From contig NMRA01000185.1 of NCBI GenBank assembly GCA_002633005.1, positions 559,854 to 595,398 of the forward strand: 35,545 nucleotides of DNA, given 5' to 3'. The DNA comes from Phoronis australis. Its lineage: Eukaryota > Phoronida > Phoronidae. Within the stretch, counting starts at the first letter, position 1; every line of letters begins with the position of its first letter. Under the pieces are notes generated by a model. That model was not told the DNA's origin, made no database searches, and saw only the letters and a list, made by a program, of their open reading frames with translations. A program made the position numbers and the translations under genes. This document shows, in pieces, positions 10,900-23,502 of this stretch.

Positions 10900-11700
10900 C
10901 CATTCCTAAATTTATTGCAAATTCTAACCTGAAATTTCAGAAACTTCATAACAATCACACTACGGCAGGTATCTCCTTACGTTTTTGCACAATGATCTTT
11001 TTCAGAGCAAACAAAACCTCTTGGTTGATGGAAGAAAACATATTCAGGAAACATTTAGAATTTTGACAGAGCAATCAAACCAACAAAAACCTACATTTTA
11101 CTCAGGTTTACTGAAAGATAATATGCATAATTTTTGAAGCCGTTATGAACCAGGTTCAGGTCTGGTGTCAAAAACAACTTTGTAGTTGCATTCACTCTTC
11201 CACTTCAAAGTCATAGCGTTTCTTTTCTTTTTTGAATTGAAACTGGCTTCAGTTGAGCCCTGTAATGTGGGGGCGCAAGCACATTGCTCTAGTTGCTGAA
11301 TTTACTAACAAGAAACTCTAATGAACCTGATCTGATGCAATAGAGGCTGGCAGTTCTTTTCAAGCTGTGTTTACATGGGGAGCAGTAGTCATGGCGTTGA
11401 GTTGTCACAGTGCCACTTGTTCAACTTAAGTTGCATTTACACATTAGATTGCACACTGGATCATTTACATGAAGACTGCGCATGCTTGCATAAACAAAAG
11501 CGAATGTCCAAACTACGTAGAATGCTAGCGAATCACCCGTATCTACATTGCTGCCCAAGTGTAACAGAGATGATCCCTTCTGACTTGCCCCAGTTTTGAG
11601 TTTCGATGTGTAGAGCAACTGATTGAGTGCAACTTGCTCTAACTCTCAAATTGGTGTCAAAATGGCAGCCGTGGTGTCAACTTCGTTTCATGTCAGCCAT
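10900..11700. other. Non-coding DNA, no clear feature
   Basis: ORFs on both strands at 11375-11618 overlap each other and show no domain. Nothing else is recognised before the CA repeat. Confidence 0.3.
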
Positions 11701-11701
11701 G

Positions 11702-11703
<2 letters not shown>

Positions 11704-11754
<51 letters not shown>
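11704..11754. repeat. CA/TG dinucleotide microsatellite
   Basis: About 25 uninterrupted CA units. Two overlapping + strand ORFs that cross it, one running HTHTHT, are artefacts of the repeat. Confidence 0.98.
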
Positions 11755-11759
<5 letters not shown>

Positions 11760-12520
11760 TCCGATCAGCTGCTCCGTGCTGCTCTGTGACAACAGTCTCA
11801 CCTGTAAATGCAGCTAAAATCAGGTCTAATCTCAGTAATGATCAAGATAAGACTAACTTTATTATGATAAGCCGCCTTAACAAAAGCTGTTTTTTTTACA
11901 CAAGGCGTGGGTTTATTGCTCTAGACCTCAATAAAATCTAATAATGGAAAGCACAACTGCCGTAATTTCAAAAATCATTAAACATAATCTAGTAATAAGC
12001 AGATTATATTTATAAAAATTTAATTCAAGTGCCAGGCACTGATGTTAAAAATCGCCCACAATATGACAAGAGCTTCCACACAGGCCTTCAACTAGAGGGC
12101 GCCCAGGGTTGTCGGAACGGACAACGTGATTTAAATTGAAACACCCAAGACAGGACATCCTATTTGGCATTAGTTAACGACCAAGTAAAGTAACCAAGGT
12201 TGTCTTATTCAACTTGTCAGCAGTAGTTTTGGGAGCTCATAGGCTTGACAAGAATTTTAAAAGTTGGTTTTGAAATGATATGATACAAAAATTTTAGAGC
12301 AGAACCACGTCTCCACAACAGCACGCCACACAGCAATTTGCCTTGGGTCATAGAAACAATGCCTGACGCATTACTGTCACCGACGCTCTGAGATATTGGG
12401 AAACCCATTCTGGACGCCCTATTTCAAAAATCCTGGATCAACCCCTGATTCTAAATTCCTCGAACATCTGGCCACAACTCATCCCAACCACTAAGTAGGA
12501 CCTTGTAAAAACAGTCAAAC
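11755..12520. other. Non-coding DNA, no clear feature
   Basis: Nothing supported is seen between the CA repeat and the first copy of the dispersed repeat. Confidence 0.3.
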
Positions 12521-12825
12521 TTGTCTGACTTCTATCTTACCTTACAAAAAGCAATGGGATTCATATCAAACTTTCACATACTATGCCTTATCCCTTTCTC
12601 ACAATCCTTGTTCAGAAGTAATTTAAAATGTTCCAACATTTGCATGAAAGGCTATAAAAATAGGACTTTTAATATGATTTTCATGAAAAATCTGAAAAGT
12701 TGCATAAAGCAAGAACTAAATATTTTACAAAATGAAACTGTAACAGCATTTTTGACATCTTACCTCAACAATTTACATTAAATTGTGTTATTGATACCGT
12801 TGTTTTGCAATGCATGTTATGGGCA
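12521..12825 (+). repeat. Dispersed repeat, copy A
   Basis: Shares with copy B (13441-13925) the segments ACTATAAAAA/GGCTATAAAAA, TGCATAAA, GTAACAGCATTTT and a following TTTAC block in the same order. It shares GTTATTGATACCGTTGTTTT with copy C (32660-32935). The ORF at 12521-12781 is an accident of this repeat. No TIR or target duplication was found, so it may be an old MITE or SINE-like family. Confidence 0.7.
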
Positions 12826-13440
12826 TTCATGTTCTCCTTTTTGCGATGGATAATGTGCAGGTGTTGCTTTGTGTACCTGTACAGGAGAGTGTAGTGTTTA
12901 ACAGCACTAGCTTTAGACTACGAAAAATATCTCTTTTATTGGATTGCAAATGAAATGTTTGTTAATTAGTTAATTAGTTAATAACTCAAAGGGCAAAACA
13001 ACGCAGACACATTAATTTTCCAGATCATCAACATAACCGAACCACTTGGATCTCCAAAGCGACTTCGACGGCAAACCCCAGAGCAAAAAATAAAACGGGT
13101 CGTAACAAAAAGCAGCCATGTGTTCTCTGATGTATTAACTTGATTATCAACCCACACAAACCATTGGAGAATTAGTATCTTAAGCTCTACAAGCTCTTTA
13201 ACCCAGTGCAAATTGCTAACTGTTCAACAACATGGCCTAATTCTGTCAGTGTATGTGTTTTGCTTGTAATGACGGACTGGGAATTTGAAACTGAACCTCA
13301 GCACTGTGTATGATGAGGAAGGATTAAGGAATCAAACACAAAATTTGTAATTTTGTATTTATTTATTTTACAGAAATTATTATGAAATGTTTTACTATCC
13401 AAAAATCTGTTTAAAGTTAGGTAGGACCCTAAAAAAATGT

Positions 13441-13925
13441 TCAATTTGGGCTAACTGTGGAACATAATAGCTCAGAACGGAGTCAAATGAAACTTTAAGA
13501 TATTATGCATGGGCACTGCTCTCCAAAACACTATGAGGAATTATTTTTAAAATGTTGAACCTTTGTATGAGACTATAAAAAGGGGACTTGATTTTTGCAC
13601 AAAAACTTCAAAGCTGCATAAAACTAAAAAACTAGGAGTATGAAAACAGTAACAGCATTTTAGAAATTTTATCTTGAATATTTACGTCCTGTGAAATTTG
13701 ATCGTGTAATTGATCCTGTTGTGAACCTACCCTTCTTATTTGCTTAAATTTTCTAAAAAGCAGGATCATGTGAGCTTATTAATGGCAGATTGGTATAAAG
13801 TCAACAATCAAATTCTACACAATTTCTGATTTCAGAAACTATACACTTTTGCTAAGTTGAATTCAATAATGTTGTAGATATTTAGCTAAATGTGCTTGTC
13901 AATAAGGTCCTACATAAACAATACT
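13441..13925 (+). repeat. Dispersed repeat, copy B
   Basis: The left half matches copy A and the right half matches copy C, so it bridges both. Shared landmarks with copy C are TTTCAGAAACTATACACTTTTGC, AATGGCAGATTG and GTAGATATTTAGCTAAA followed by CTTGTCAATAAG. Divergence between copies is high, so the family is old. Confidence 0.75.
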
Positions 13926-14462
13926 GCATTAACATATTAAACTTGCCGGGGACTAGCCGCCCAGGGCCCCTAAATTGAGGAACTAAAAATGGAGGTTACA
14001 TATAGCATGAGTGTTTACAAACAAAATTTTGAGAAGTAAGGTGACCATTTATGCAAACGTCAATTCGGGCTCGAACGCCGTACTCCGTAAAAGTTACCGT
14101 AAACGTTCGGGTTAATGCCCATGCTCAATTAACCAGCCACTCACTACTTGAGGTGGATTTTCGATTTAACCACCCACTACTTGGTTAAGCGCCCCACTGC
14201 GATTTTTGAAAATTTCCAGTTAAGCGCCCACCCCTCGGTTAAGCGCCCATCCCCAACTTTTAAAGAATGAAGATTTAGCGCCCAGTGCTAAGGAAACGCG
14301 CGATTCTCCGACTTTTAAAAAAAAGATCGATGATCACAATGAGCGTAACGACGCCGGGCCTCTCAGACGGTGGTTTAGCAATGTGAATTACAATTATACA
14401 AGTAACGAGTTATTATCTTGGGTCATGGGCTCACTTCAAAATATAATACTTGAACATTTTTG

Positions 14463-14569
14463 TCACTTTATTTTCTTCCCATGTTTGCAAAGTTTAAGAA
14501 TGCCATCGGCGTCAAAACCTCCGCTTTCAGCAACTTTGTCTGCCGCGCTGAGTTTCCGTCTGCAGTGCA
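14463..14569 (-). CDS. Candidate terminal exon, unknown protein
   Basis: An acceptor with the tract GATTTTTTTCGAATATATGTTTTATCTAG precedes a frame of 34 codons that includes RRKLSAADKVAESGGFDADG and ends in a basic tail (KHGKKIK) before a stop at 14463. An AATAAA overlaps the last codons. The residue pattern is typical of real protein, but I cannot assign it. It lies inside the 14092-16099 TIR unit, so it may be part of a transposon-borne gene or of a host gene that the element has entered. Confidence 0.3.
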
Positions 14570-15867
14570 CTAGATAAAACATATATTCGAAAAAAATCAG
14601 GCCAGAGAAATGAGGCAATGGTTTTGCCAAACCTCCAAATTCTATATTCTTCATTCGAGTCTGAAATATCTACGACGTAGTAGACTGACTGAAAATTGGC
14701 GATAGTGGGTAGGTGATGCACACAGCTGGCTACGGGCATGGGCTTAGGGAGCATCGAGCCGGGAAATATCGGAATTGAATTGACATGCAGTTTTGGGGAA
14801 CATTGACAATGGAGGAATATCATAAAGAACTGGGCCTTTCGTAACAACAGCTTAAAAATCACCCCCGTTTCTGTTACTTAGGACTGTCGCTATTCTCTTG
14901 ATGTGTGACTTTGTAGTGGTGCACGCGCGCAAGTTCCCACACTTTGGAGTGCATGTTACCTTGACACCAACATGTGATTGACAGGTGACTCACACGTAGG
15001 CCCTACGTGCGTGCTGAATCCCGCCGCTATCTTTTGCCATAAAGAACGAGATGCATATTGAAAGAGGCCGTTATCACGATTACCTGACGGCATTTCCAAG
15101 TCACGATTGCCAGCCGACTGAGACATTACGCACTAACAGCGGGACCGAACAGTGCCGCAGTGCAATATTGCAAGTGATATGAATAGGATAATCTGGACAT
15201 CTTGCATGAAAAATAAATGTTTTTCGAGCATGAAGTTTGGTAAGGTGATTGTTTAAGAATGAATTGAAACATCGCTGTTTTGTGGCGTTTTATCACATAT
15301 TTATGACAGCCGCTTAACCCCGATTCTTGCCTTGGGCCTACTTCTTTGCCGAGCATGTTTGGCGCAACGGCAAGTGAGCAATGCCGGGCGGTCGAGATAA
15401 AACAGCAAGCCACAGAACCATACGCTGAAAATGTCATTGAGTCACGGAGTGTCGACTATAAACATCCCAAACACAAAAAACATCTGAATTAAGATTTTCA
15501 AACTCTTATTACAACCAATTTTAAAACTGCTCTCTCACTATGAACGTGGCAGCTAGTACGAGACTAACCATAAATTTGATGTCTGCTGTGACCTCTGCAA
15601 CACGTGAAGCTTGCACGTGCGCACTTTAGCAAGGCCACATCTTGAAATAGTTGCAATCCAAGTAGAGGCTGCATGGTCACTGGTTGTCTGTGCTCTACAG
15701 GACAAAGTAACAAGACCGCAGGACGGCACGGGGCTATTACTCAGCAATTCTGTAAATTTAATAGTGAATAACTAATCTGAGGGCAAGAGAACCTTTGTTG
15801 GGATCATCCACTGTTATGACATTTTTCCCGTCATGTGGCGACGTGACAATAACGCTCTTTGAAAAGA

Positions 15868-15916
15868 ATGCTACGCATTCCGAGTACGTGTGTGGTGAGG
15901 GGACTTAGATCACGAG
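15868..15916 (+). CDS. Candidate first exon with a mitochondrial-type presequence
   Basis: ATG at 15868 in the context AAAGAATGC opens MLRIPSTCVVRGLRSR and ends at a strong donor, CGAG|GTAAGA. The 16 residues contain four arginines and no acids, as in matrix-targeting peptides. Upstream DNA is CpG-rich and could be a promoter. A possible second exon ends at a strong donor near 16180 (CAAAG|GTAAGT), in compatible phase if its acceptor is near 16146. No downstream gene was recognised, so this is speculative. Confidence 0.22.
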
Positions 15917-16099
15917 GTAAGATTAACCGCCCAGGGCGGTTGCCTGTCATAATAAGCGCCCATATTCGGTTAACCGCCCACCCTGGATTTCTTGAAATTT
16001 CACGTTTAAGCGCCCATGTCTGGTTAACCGCCCACCCCCGATTTTTTGGGTTTGCCAATTTAACCGCCCGGGGCGTTAACCCGAACGTTTACGGTAACT

Positions 16100-17100
16100 A
16101 AAACATAGAAGTGATAACAAGTATTTTGTCGTATGAATAAGGAAAGGTGTCGCACAAATTCTGACTGTATGTTCCTCAAAGGTAAGTTAAAATTCATACA
16201 AGATGTTTGCTTTCAATAAAATTTCTACCCTGTAAATTGGTGGGTGGACGGTTTGGACCCAGACAAATAAAACTAAAATGCCAAAATTAAAAACAATGCT
16301 ATAATTAGGTGAAATTTACGTAGCATTGTAAATTACTAAGCAGTTCGCAAATGATTAGCTGGCCATGGACCTGGTCAATCCTATTCCTTTTGAACTCCTC
16401 GGGAGCATGCAATGGGTGTAATCGTGGTCAGAGCACACCCATTAATCTAAACACAAAATTCTGTAAAAAATTCAAGCGCTAAATTATCCCTGTGGTTACC
16501 TGAATCAAAAAAAAAGCTCTGCAAAACTTTTGAACCTGTGCATTCCTATTCTTATTTATGGGTCAAAATCATGCTGGTGATAAGTAATCACTAAACACTT
16601 GAAAAGAACTCGACATTGAAAAGGCATTCAATTTGATGTTGCTTGCCTGTCAACAGAAATGGAAAAATGTCACCATATTGTGTCCTAAATTAGTGACATG
16701 TTATCACAGTCAGTACTGACTACACAGCCCCCTATTTTGGCTGACCTGGTCACAAAAGGACTGGACAATAAGAAATGTCAACAGAGATAGGACCAGTCAC
16801 TCCTGGTCATAATAAACAGATATCACCACAGTGTTTATTGTTTGTCTTACTGACCAGCCACTGAAGCCAGGAGTGGCATTTTATCCAGGTGAATCAGTGG
16901 TGTTGAGAGGCTGGGAGGTGTACTAATGACTAACTATTCTTGGAACTGTTGAAGAATGTACACAGGAAAGTCAAAAGGGAGCAAATAGCAGGATGACACA
17001 GTGTATGGCTCATACTACCATGTACCACAACTATTTAAAACCGGCTTTAAGTTTAATTTTAAAAGCCAGAAAAGCCACCAGGTTTACCCACTTCAAAGAG
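16100..17100. other. Non-coding DNA with a short hairpin
   Basis: Around 16790-16890 there are nested inverted repeats (CACTCCTGG with CCAGGAGTG, and AATAAACA with TGTTTATT) that could fold into a stem. Nothing else is recognised here. Confidence 0.35.
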
Positions 17101-17103
17101 GAC

Positions 17104-17183
17104 TCAGCTGCAGTGAAGATTCTGCTCTATGTATGCTGCATCATAGGGACATGGTTCTATAAGCAAACGCTGTGCGCCTGTGG
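17104..17183 (-). CDS. Candidate terminal exon, unknown protein
   Basis: A very good acceptor (GGTTTTTTGTTTTTTTACTTCTAG) opens a 25-codon frame, TGAQRLLIEPCPYDAAYIEQ and a few more residues, ending at a stop at 17104-17106. There is no clear poly(A) signal. The phase does not fit the exon at 19682-19735 in its favoured frame, so it is not joined to that gene here. Confidence 0.22.
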
Positions 17184-17599
17184 CTAGAAGTAAAAAAACA
17201 AAAAACCTCGAGTAAAATGCCCAGCCTCCTATTTCTACCCTGACCTCTTTAATGTGAACAATTAGAAGTTCCAGGCGAGAAATAACCGTAGTTAATAGCG
17301 TATTAAAATACTATGCTGACCACCAAGAGCTGAAGTTGTACCAGTATGAAGTTACTTTGAAAATATTTCAAAGTGGAACTTCCACGCTAACTTCCTACTT
17401 CTGCGATTGCTTGGTCAAATTTAAGTTAGAAACACAACATCTAGCGATGATGTGAATATGAAGTAGGTTGAAAATTGCCAAATGTTTTTAAGAACGAGTT
17501 TTGTGGCGAAAATGATGCGCAGCAAATCAGTAAACCATGTCCAGCAAGTATCATGATGCGGGCTGTGTGAGCCTGCAAGGTACGTCATTAGTGCAAAGG

Positions 17600-19485
17600 T
17601 CACCTATTTGAACAATTTTTTATTTTCGCATTTACAAGTTGTCAGTGAATACAATTGCACTTTGTTTAGCATAGATTATGTTCAAATAGCATAGTCACTT
17701 AGTTCCTGTTGTACTTAAGTATAGTAAGGAGCATGCAAATACATCTTTAAATGAAAAAACAATTTTGTTTCATGATTGTGAACTACATAAACAAGATATC
17801 TGCTCCTAAAAATAGAAACGAGACCAATGTGAAGGAAATTAGCAAAACATAAGCATATGCTTAATAACTTCATGTACATAATACATTTGATCTCGGTAAC
17901 AGGAAAATATCTTATCTTACCTAAGTTGAGTTACACCTCCAATGTTTACTAATTTTTGATTGGCCGATGCAGTCGGGACTACTTTCAAATAGAGAGGAAG
18001 TCAAGCTTCCTAGAAATATGCTAGAGTAATAACCACATGCCTAAATTGGATACAGTTGGACTTCCTTGTTAACATAAGGATAATGGGTCATAGTTATCAC
18101 AAATGCGCTATCTTGAGGCAAACATGCACCAAATAAAAGGGAACAATGGCTGCATTAAAAAGACATGATCGGACAAGAATTGAGTGCAAACGGCTTTTGA
18201 TAAATCATCCATGAATGGAATTTTGATTCAACAGTCTTAAGTTTTTGACATGAAGTTTGCAATCCAGAGCAGTCAATATGCCAAAGGGTTGATTGTTATT
18301 AACTGTATAATCAGTTTGAGAATTGTAATACTCACAGTGAACACAGGGCAAAGGGAAATAAACCTGCCCTTAATTATACAGTCTGCAGATGCACTACCCC
18401 TGGACAGACTGTGAATGACAACACATTTTAAAAAATCAAGACAAGTGTTGTCCTTACTATTAATATTTTAGAACTGCACTAGACAATAACATCAAATCAA
18501 GTAGCATGCAGGTAGTATTTGACATACACTTTATCATGCTGTGTCTGACATCTGAAACAGATGCTAAAACACAGACCAAGGCTCAGTGTAGACAGTCTAT
18601 TTTCTAATATTTTGTATTTTCATTTACTATTCCGAAAAACTACTGCAACACTTTTTTGTCCCAAACTATGTAGGCACTAACTAGAATATCCTCTCTCAAT
18701 AGTCACGTCGGGGATGCGGTAGCCAAAGGAATGGGGCAAAGGGGACGTGCAGCTGAGATGGGGAGGGGGGTCATTTTTTAGTATTCTAGGTCACCTTTTT
18801 ACCATTTTGAAATTAATTTGTGACGGATTGTAAGAGGGCATCAGAACTTAAGGATGTGCCAGAGAGCACTGTTCTTGCTTGACAAGTTTCAGCCTAATAA
18901 TGCTCTGCACCATATTGACATGATTTTTAAAAGTGTGAAAAATCCAGTTAATCTGGCTTAAGGAACCAGAAATTAAAATTCAAATCATCACCAGGATAGG
19001 GCCATAATTTGGGGTAAATAAACCCAGGTGAGGCAGAAATTTGAATCATATTTTATTCCTCTTCTAACAGGTATAGATGTACCAAAAACAATTCTACTCT
19101 TAGTGTAAACATTGCTGGTGTTTTTTCTTTATTTTGGCCTGGCATAAATATGGCTCCAGATATAGAAGAATAACCACACTCCCCTAAATTAAAAATATGA
19201 CCCTCCCAAGGATGACGTTCTCCTTCTGAGTTTGAGAAGCTCTCTCTTTTTAGTTCTTACTATTTTTCATATAGTACTCAAACCAAAGGACTATTTCTTA
19301 CCCCATTCATATTGTTATTGATCGGAACAAAGATCAATGTCAATTCACTAGTTTTTTGTTTTTAGTTTTGGTTTGTAAAGAGTTATTACAATAGAAGGAC
19401 ACAAACCTCAAACTGCTCAATATAGACTTCATATCCAAGAGAGCTAGTCAAGCTTCTATGAAAATAATGCACAGTAAAACACCAA
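17600..19485. other. AT-rich non-coding DNA
   Basis: No exon or repeat is recognised. A - strand AATAAA (TTTATT on the + strand near 19129) could serve as poly(A) signal for the - strand gene that ends near 19.5 kb. Confidence 0.3.
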
Positions 19486-19489
19486 AAAT

Positions 19490-19557
19490 TCATGACCACA
19501 ACCACTTCATGAAATCCTTCAAAAGAAGCTTTTTGACATCTGCATCCATATCAATCA
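19490..19557 (-). CDS. Possible last exon of the - strand gene
   Basis: The acceptor CATACTTTGTTTTTTGTCAG is strong. If entered in phase 1, the exon reads IDMDADVKKLLLKDFMKWLW and stops at 19490-19492, a convincing C-terminal helix. If entered in phase 2, as required by the favoured frame of 19682-19735, it stops after two codons at 19551. The two readings cannot be separated without a transcript. Confidence 0.28.
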
Positions 19558-19681
19558 CTGACAAAAAACAAAGTATGAAGTTACAGCGACTACAGTGGAC
19601 AGCCCCTGCAAACAATGTAGTTCTACTACGCGCCACCAGAGGGGGTTTCTGTACAGGCCACATATTGAGATCAATGTATAC

Positions 19682-19735
19682 CTGTACTCGTGACAGTCCA
19701 AGTTTTGATCAAGGTCATCATAAATTTGTTGAAAT
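19682..19735 (-). CDS. Probable exon of the - strand gene
   Basis: Bounded by GTCTGTCAG| and |GTATAC. In phase 2 it reads FQQIYDDLDQNLDCHEY and joins the 22697-22751 exon directly (split arginine codon). In phase 1 it reads FNKFMMTLIKTWTVTST and joins the 19557 exon instead, but then needs another exon upstream. Both translations are plausible. The acceptor has a poor pyrimidine tract. Confidence 0.33.
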
Positions 19736-20482
19736 CTGACAGACCATCAGCAACTCATTAACATGCTGTGTTCTCCCAATACCAAGCTGCATAAAACTTC
19801 TAAATTAATCCATGAAAATTTGACTATATAGCATGCCGGTTTATTCAGTGAGATATGGAAGTGTGGCGTTATTTGATGTTTTTCAATGCATACATAAATT
19901 TTGCGCAACCAGTCCAACATTTAAGACAAATAAAAAAGCAAATCTTTATCAGATGAATATTAAGTTAACTTGAAGTAATTGATCAGTTATTGGCAGGAGC
20001 AAGATTACAAATATAAAATGTCATTTGTTTATTTTTACAAACTTAGGGCACTTCAGACTTTCTAATAAAGTATTGTAACTGAGTAAATAAACAGGCACTA
20101 TTCTGGACCCCCCAAAACAAAATCTTTGTATTTTTGACAATTTATATCAATACGGTAGATACAATCTAATCATGTAAGGAAAACCAAGCTAATCAGTGTA
20201 GAGAGACTGAGCAATAAGTCACCCAGGCTTTCATTAAGTCCTCAACACCATGGTAACATTGGTGAAGTGAATGCCCTCATTATGTAAGACTTCTACAAGA
20301 CATTGCCACCTTCCAGCCTTTGTACACTTGATGGTTGGAAGACTGGCACTTAACTATGAGAAATTAAAAGCATCAACCATTCACAAGTCATTGGGTTGCA
20401 AGCATCAAGTCCCCAACTTTCCAGAAAGCAGGAAATGAAGGGAGGATGTTGTGCAACTTCGGAAGGCATCGAAAAATGAAGG

Positions 20483-20505
20483 CAAACAAGCAAGCAAGCA
20501 AGCAA
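20483..20505 (+). repeat. Short CAAG tetranucleotide repeat
   Basis: About five CAAG units in a row. It gives a false hydrophobic reading on the opposite strand. Confidence 0.9.
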
Positions 20506-20943
20506 AGGGACCACCAGTATGGGTTGAAACAAATTAGAATCTGTCACACAATTATTTCAAAATTCTTAAAAATAGCGACTCCAAGAAGTTCGCATAAGTT
20601 CACAATAAACATGGAGATGTGCTACATGTCATATACCAGTAAGTAAATAAAATTATAAATCTTGCATGTTTTAATAAAAGTGCAAGATTTCAGTTTAAAA
20701 TGTGGGGAAAATGTCAAACAAAATGTGCACTGCATCACAGAGAAAAGACCAATAACCCCAACTCATTTTGCAACCTGTGTCACAACTTGAAGAAAAAAAG
20801 GCATTCAACCACATCTAAAATCAGTCAAGATCTCCAACTTTTTCAGATTTTTTGAAAAGCTCCACAAAAGAAAACAGGTAAGGTTTGCTCAAGGGTTGCC
20901 TCAAAACTTATCCGCTAGATAACTTTTTACGGGTCATTAGGCC

Positions 20944-21310
20944 ACCCCCCCCCGAAATGTCCTGATTTTTACTAGGTTTAAACGTCGACTCTCGGCTTAA
21001 TGCCCAATTGATGCAATCAACAGTTCCTTGGAAGTGTGGCTCTCAAAATAATTTTTCTCCCAAAGCCCGTGATACTCCCTTACACCTATCATTTACATTC
21101 ATTTACAGTCAGCCAATGTTTTATTTCAATTTTCTTTTATGAGAAGTCGGTTGTTAATGTAGCTTCCTTAACTCAATCGACCGTTCGTGCAATTGCCAAC
21201 CTCGACTTCTCAGAAATTTTGTTTTTAAATGGAGGCTCAGGTTACGGCTCACCCCCCAATTTTGAGTTTCCTCAATTTAAGCACCCTGGGCATTGATCCG
21301 GATGAATACA
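20944..21310. mobile_element. Partial copy related to the 14092-16099 TIR family
   Basis: The right end matches the right end of the 14-16 kb element when both are read outward: GGGGGTGAGC, TTAAATTG, GCTTAAA/GGTTAAA, ATGCCCAGGG, then TCCGGATGAATACAGTA against TCGGGTTAACG and TTTACGGTA. The left end is not clear; a C-rich run at 20944-20952 may mark it. The + strand ORF at 21036-21296 lies inside it and is not a gene. Confidence 0.5.
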
Positions 21311-22696
21311 GTACTTAAAAAAATCAACTTGATTGCATAGAATAAAACTCTTAAATAAGAAATTGCTTAGCACTCATCTAATTATGACCGACCAACACCT
21401 TTTAATGAATAATTGAATTTGAGTGAATTCTGGGAAATTTTTGCAGCAAAAGCGTCTCCATGACAACGCATGTCACTGACCTGCACAGCTAAATTTGAAC
21501 GCGCAGATATTTTAATTCACAATTCTTATGCAACCCATTCTATTCTGTATTAAATGAGCACGTAAGATCGATGAACCAAGAACATGTTGAAAGATCACCC
21601 CTATACATGAAATAGAAATAGAAATAACTATAAAAAGATTTACACCAGGACAGGCATAGTACACCCATTTAATGATTACATAATTCTGCAACCAAATACT
21701 GTGGGTTTCTCAGCAGACCATTTGCACATGCACTGAAACTCTGCCTCTGAGTAAGCTTTTTTGAAGATTACAAAGATCTTGCGAAGTTAAAGACTTGACA
21801 GTTCAGACTAATAAATGGAGATTATATGCATTATGGTAATAAAAGAAAATTATTGCAATGACATGCAGTGACCCTCAAAACTCGCACAAATCACAATACA
21901 TTAATATCAGTTATTAGTATTTTTATGTTGACCTTTGCACAAGATTTGTAAAAAATGTTCAACAACGGCATGGTATCAATTTTGTTTCCATGACAAATAT
22001 AATGCCAAGGAATAACTGACTAACTGGATTGTAGGTCAACACGTCTGCAAAAAACTATAGGACAATGAACCCTACTACCAACTGACCACACACTGACCAT
22101 GCTGACCAATAACATAAGTATCCTGTCAATTGTAGTACAAGTGTTCATTTATACTAATTCCAGCTTGACCATTACTTTTTCTCAGTCATTTTGTTCTAGT
22201 AAAAACATTTTCCTCACCTAAGCTGCAGAGGTCAAAGGCTGACCACTGGTTACTCAACCCCTTCTATTTTATATTGAAATACTGAATGTCACAAATGAAC
22301 TTGCACTGTTTAAACTCCTGACCTTCTCCTGGGGGATGTACCTGCTACCTCACAATGCACAGTTGAGAACCATGAATGTAACCTCCATTTTTGTTTATTT
22401 CTTTGAGATTCATAAACAATAATAATCATAATTTTTCCTGTTTAGATCTCAGAGAGTACACGAGACTTTGTACACAAAAACGCATACTAAAATTTTCATA
22501 TGATAAAAATGAAGAAATACTTGGCATTATGTCCCTATAAAAGTATACCTGAATCTTAAAAAAAAAACAATTCCATCTGTTTTAAAAGCAAATTTCAATC
22601 ACAATTACAACACAAAACAGCTACAGCTTCTGCAATTAAATTTGCTACTCAAATCCCCCAGGCATGCAAAAAGATGCGTCCATTATAATTAATTAC

Positions 22697-22751
22697 CTAT
22701 CCATTGACTTGTGACTGGTCAAGATGACCAGGTCGTTGAACGCAGGAACTA
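22697..22751 (-). CDS. Probable exon of the - strand gene
   Basis: The acceptor tract is CATTTGCCATCCCACTTCTGAAAG and the donor is GATAG|GTAATT. The frame reads VPAFNDLVILTSHKSMD with split codons on both sides. The left split codon becomes valine when joined to the exon 23255-23282, and the right one becomes arginine when joined to 19682-19735. The other two frames contain stops. Confidence 0.45.
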
Positions 22752-23254
22752 CTTTCAGAAGTGGGATGGCAAATGGGAGGAGCTATCAGTGTCTATGACA
22801 ACTACTGGACAACTGGACTAAGGCATAACTACTTTTGGTATATAGGTATACGTGGGATGAGTTTGCTTTTGAAAGCAGAATTATAAGACAGAAAACTGAA
22901 GTTAAAAATATGCGTTAAAATATATCAATTGAGGACACAATATGCCAGAAAAGTAAAATTTTATTTTTTCATTTTTTTCCACAAAACTTCAGTAGCACTG
23001 AATAGATGCTTTATCATTTTTAAGTTCTATGCAACAGCAAGCATCAGCTAAAGTTTTGTGAAACAGTATGTATCCATAGTAATGTTACAAGGTCAATTAT
23101 TTTTGTTCGAATTTGATTTTACGGTACTATAAAATGAAACAGATAAGAAATAACGACAATTCCACAATGTTACACTAACACTGTCAAGATTAGTTCTTTC
23201 AAAATAACCGATTGTCTGTTCCCAATAAAAAGAAAGAATGTGGCACAAAAACAC

Positions 23255-23282
23255 CTTTGTGCGCCGATGTCATGCCCACTGC
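23255..23282 (-). CDS. Probable microexon of the - strand gene
   Basis: A superb acceptor (CTATTTTCCATTTTATCTGCAG) opens a 28-nt segment, AVGMTSAHK plus one base, ending AAAG|GTGTTT. Its phases (0 in, 1 out) fit both the exon 23503-23753 and the exon 22697-22751. The donor is weak and the exon is very short, so the support comes from phase and acceptor only. Confidence 0.33.
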
Positions 23283-23502
23283 CTGCAGATAAAATGGAAA
23301 ATAGTTGTCTACAGGTCTCAATGGAAACCTGGTCAAATTTCTCAAATGAGGTTTTTCTAAAATTCACAAAGTATACACAAGTCTGCCTTCTCCATTACCA
23401 AAGCAGTGCAAATCCTTTATCAAGGCAGCTATAAAATAAAAAACCCAGAATTTAAGATGAAATGAGGCCAATCACAGCAAGAAGTGACTTCAGTATTTTC
23501 AC

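Larger units (their letters stand above)
14092..16099. mobile_element. TIR element with GC-rich subterminal direct repeats
   Basis: The left end reads AGTTACCGTAAACGTTCGGG followed by TTAATGCCC. The right end is its reverse complement, with one difference inside the first 29 bp (TTAACGCCC). Just inside both ends are tandem motifs TTAAGCGCCCA and TTAACCGCCCA; at the right end they form 54-bp direct units (around 15953-16060). No clear target duplication can be assigned because the flanks are A-rich (AAA on both sides). No transposase is recognised, so the element looks non-autonomous, or else two separate inverted copies bracket ordinary DNA. The interior is CpG-rich around 14900-15900, unlike the surroundings. 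Confidence 0.65.

Noticed and set aside
11623-11941. ORFs with poly-HT tracts
   Set aside because: They are translations of the CA microsatellite.
20862-20892. A + strand microexon (FFEKLHKRKQ) with a good acceptor and donor
   Set aside because: It is only 31 nt long and no + strand partner exons are nearby. It is more likely chance.
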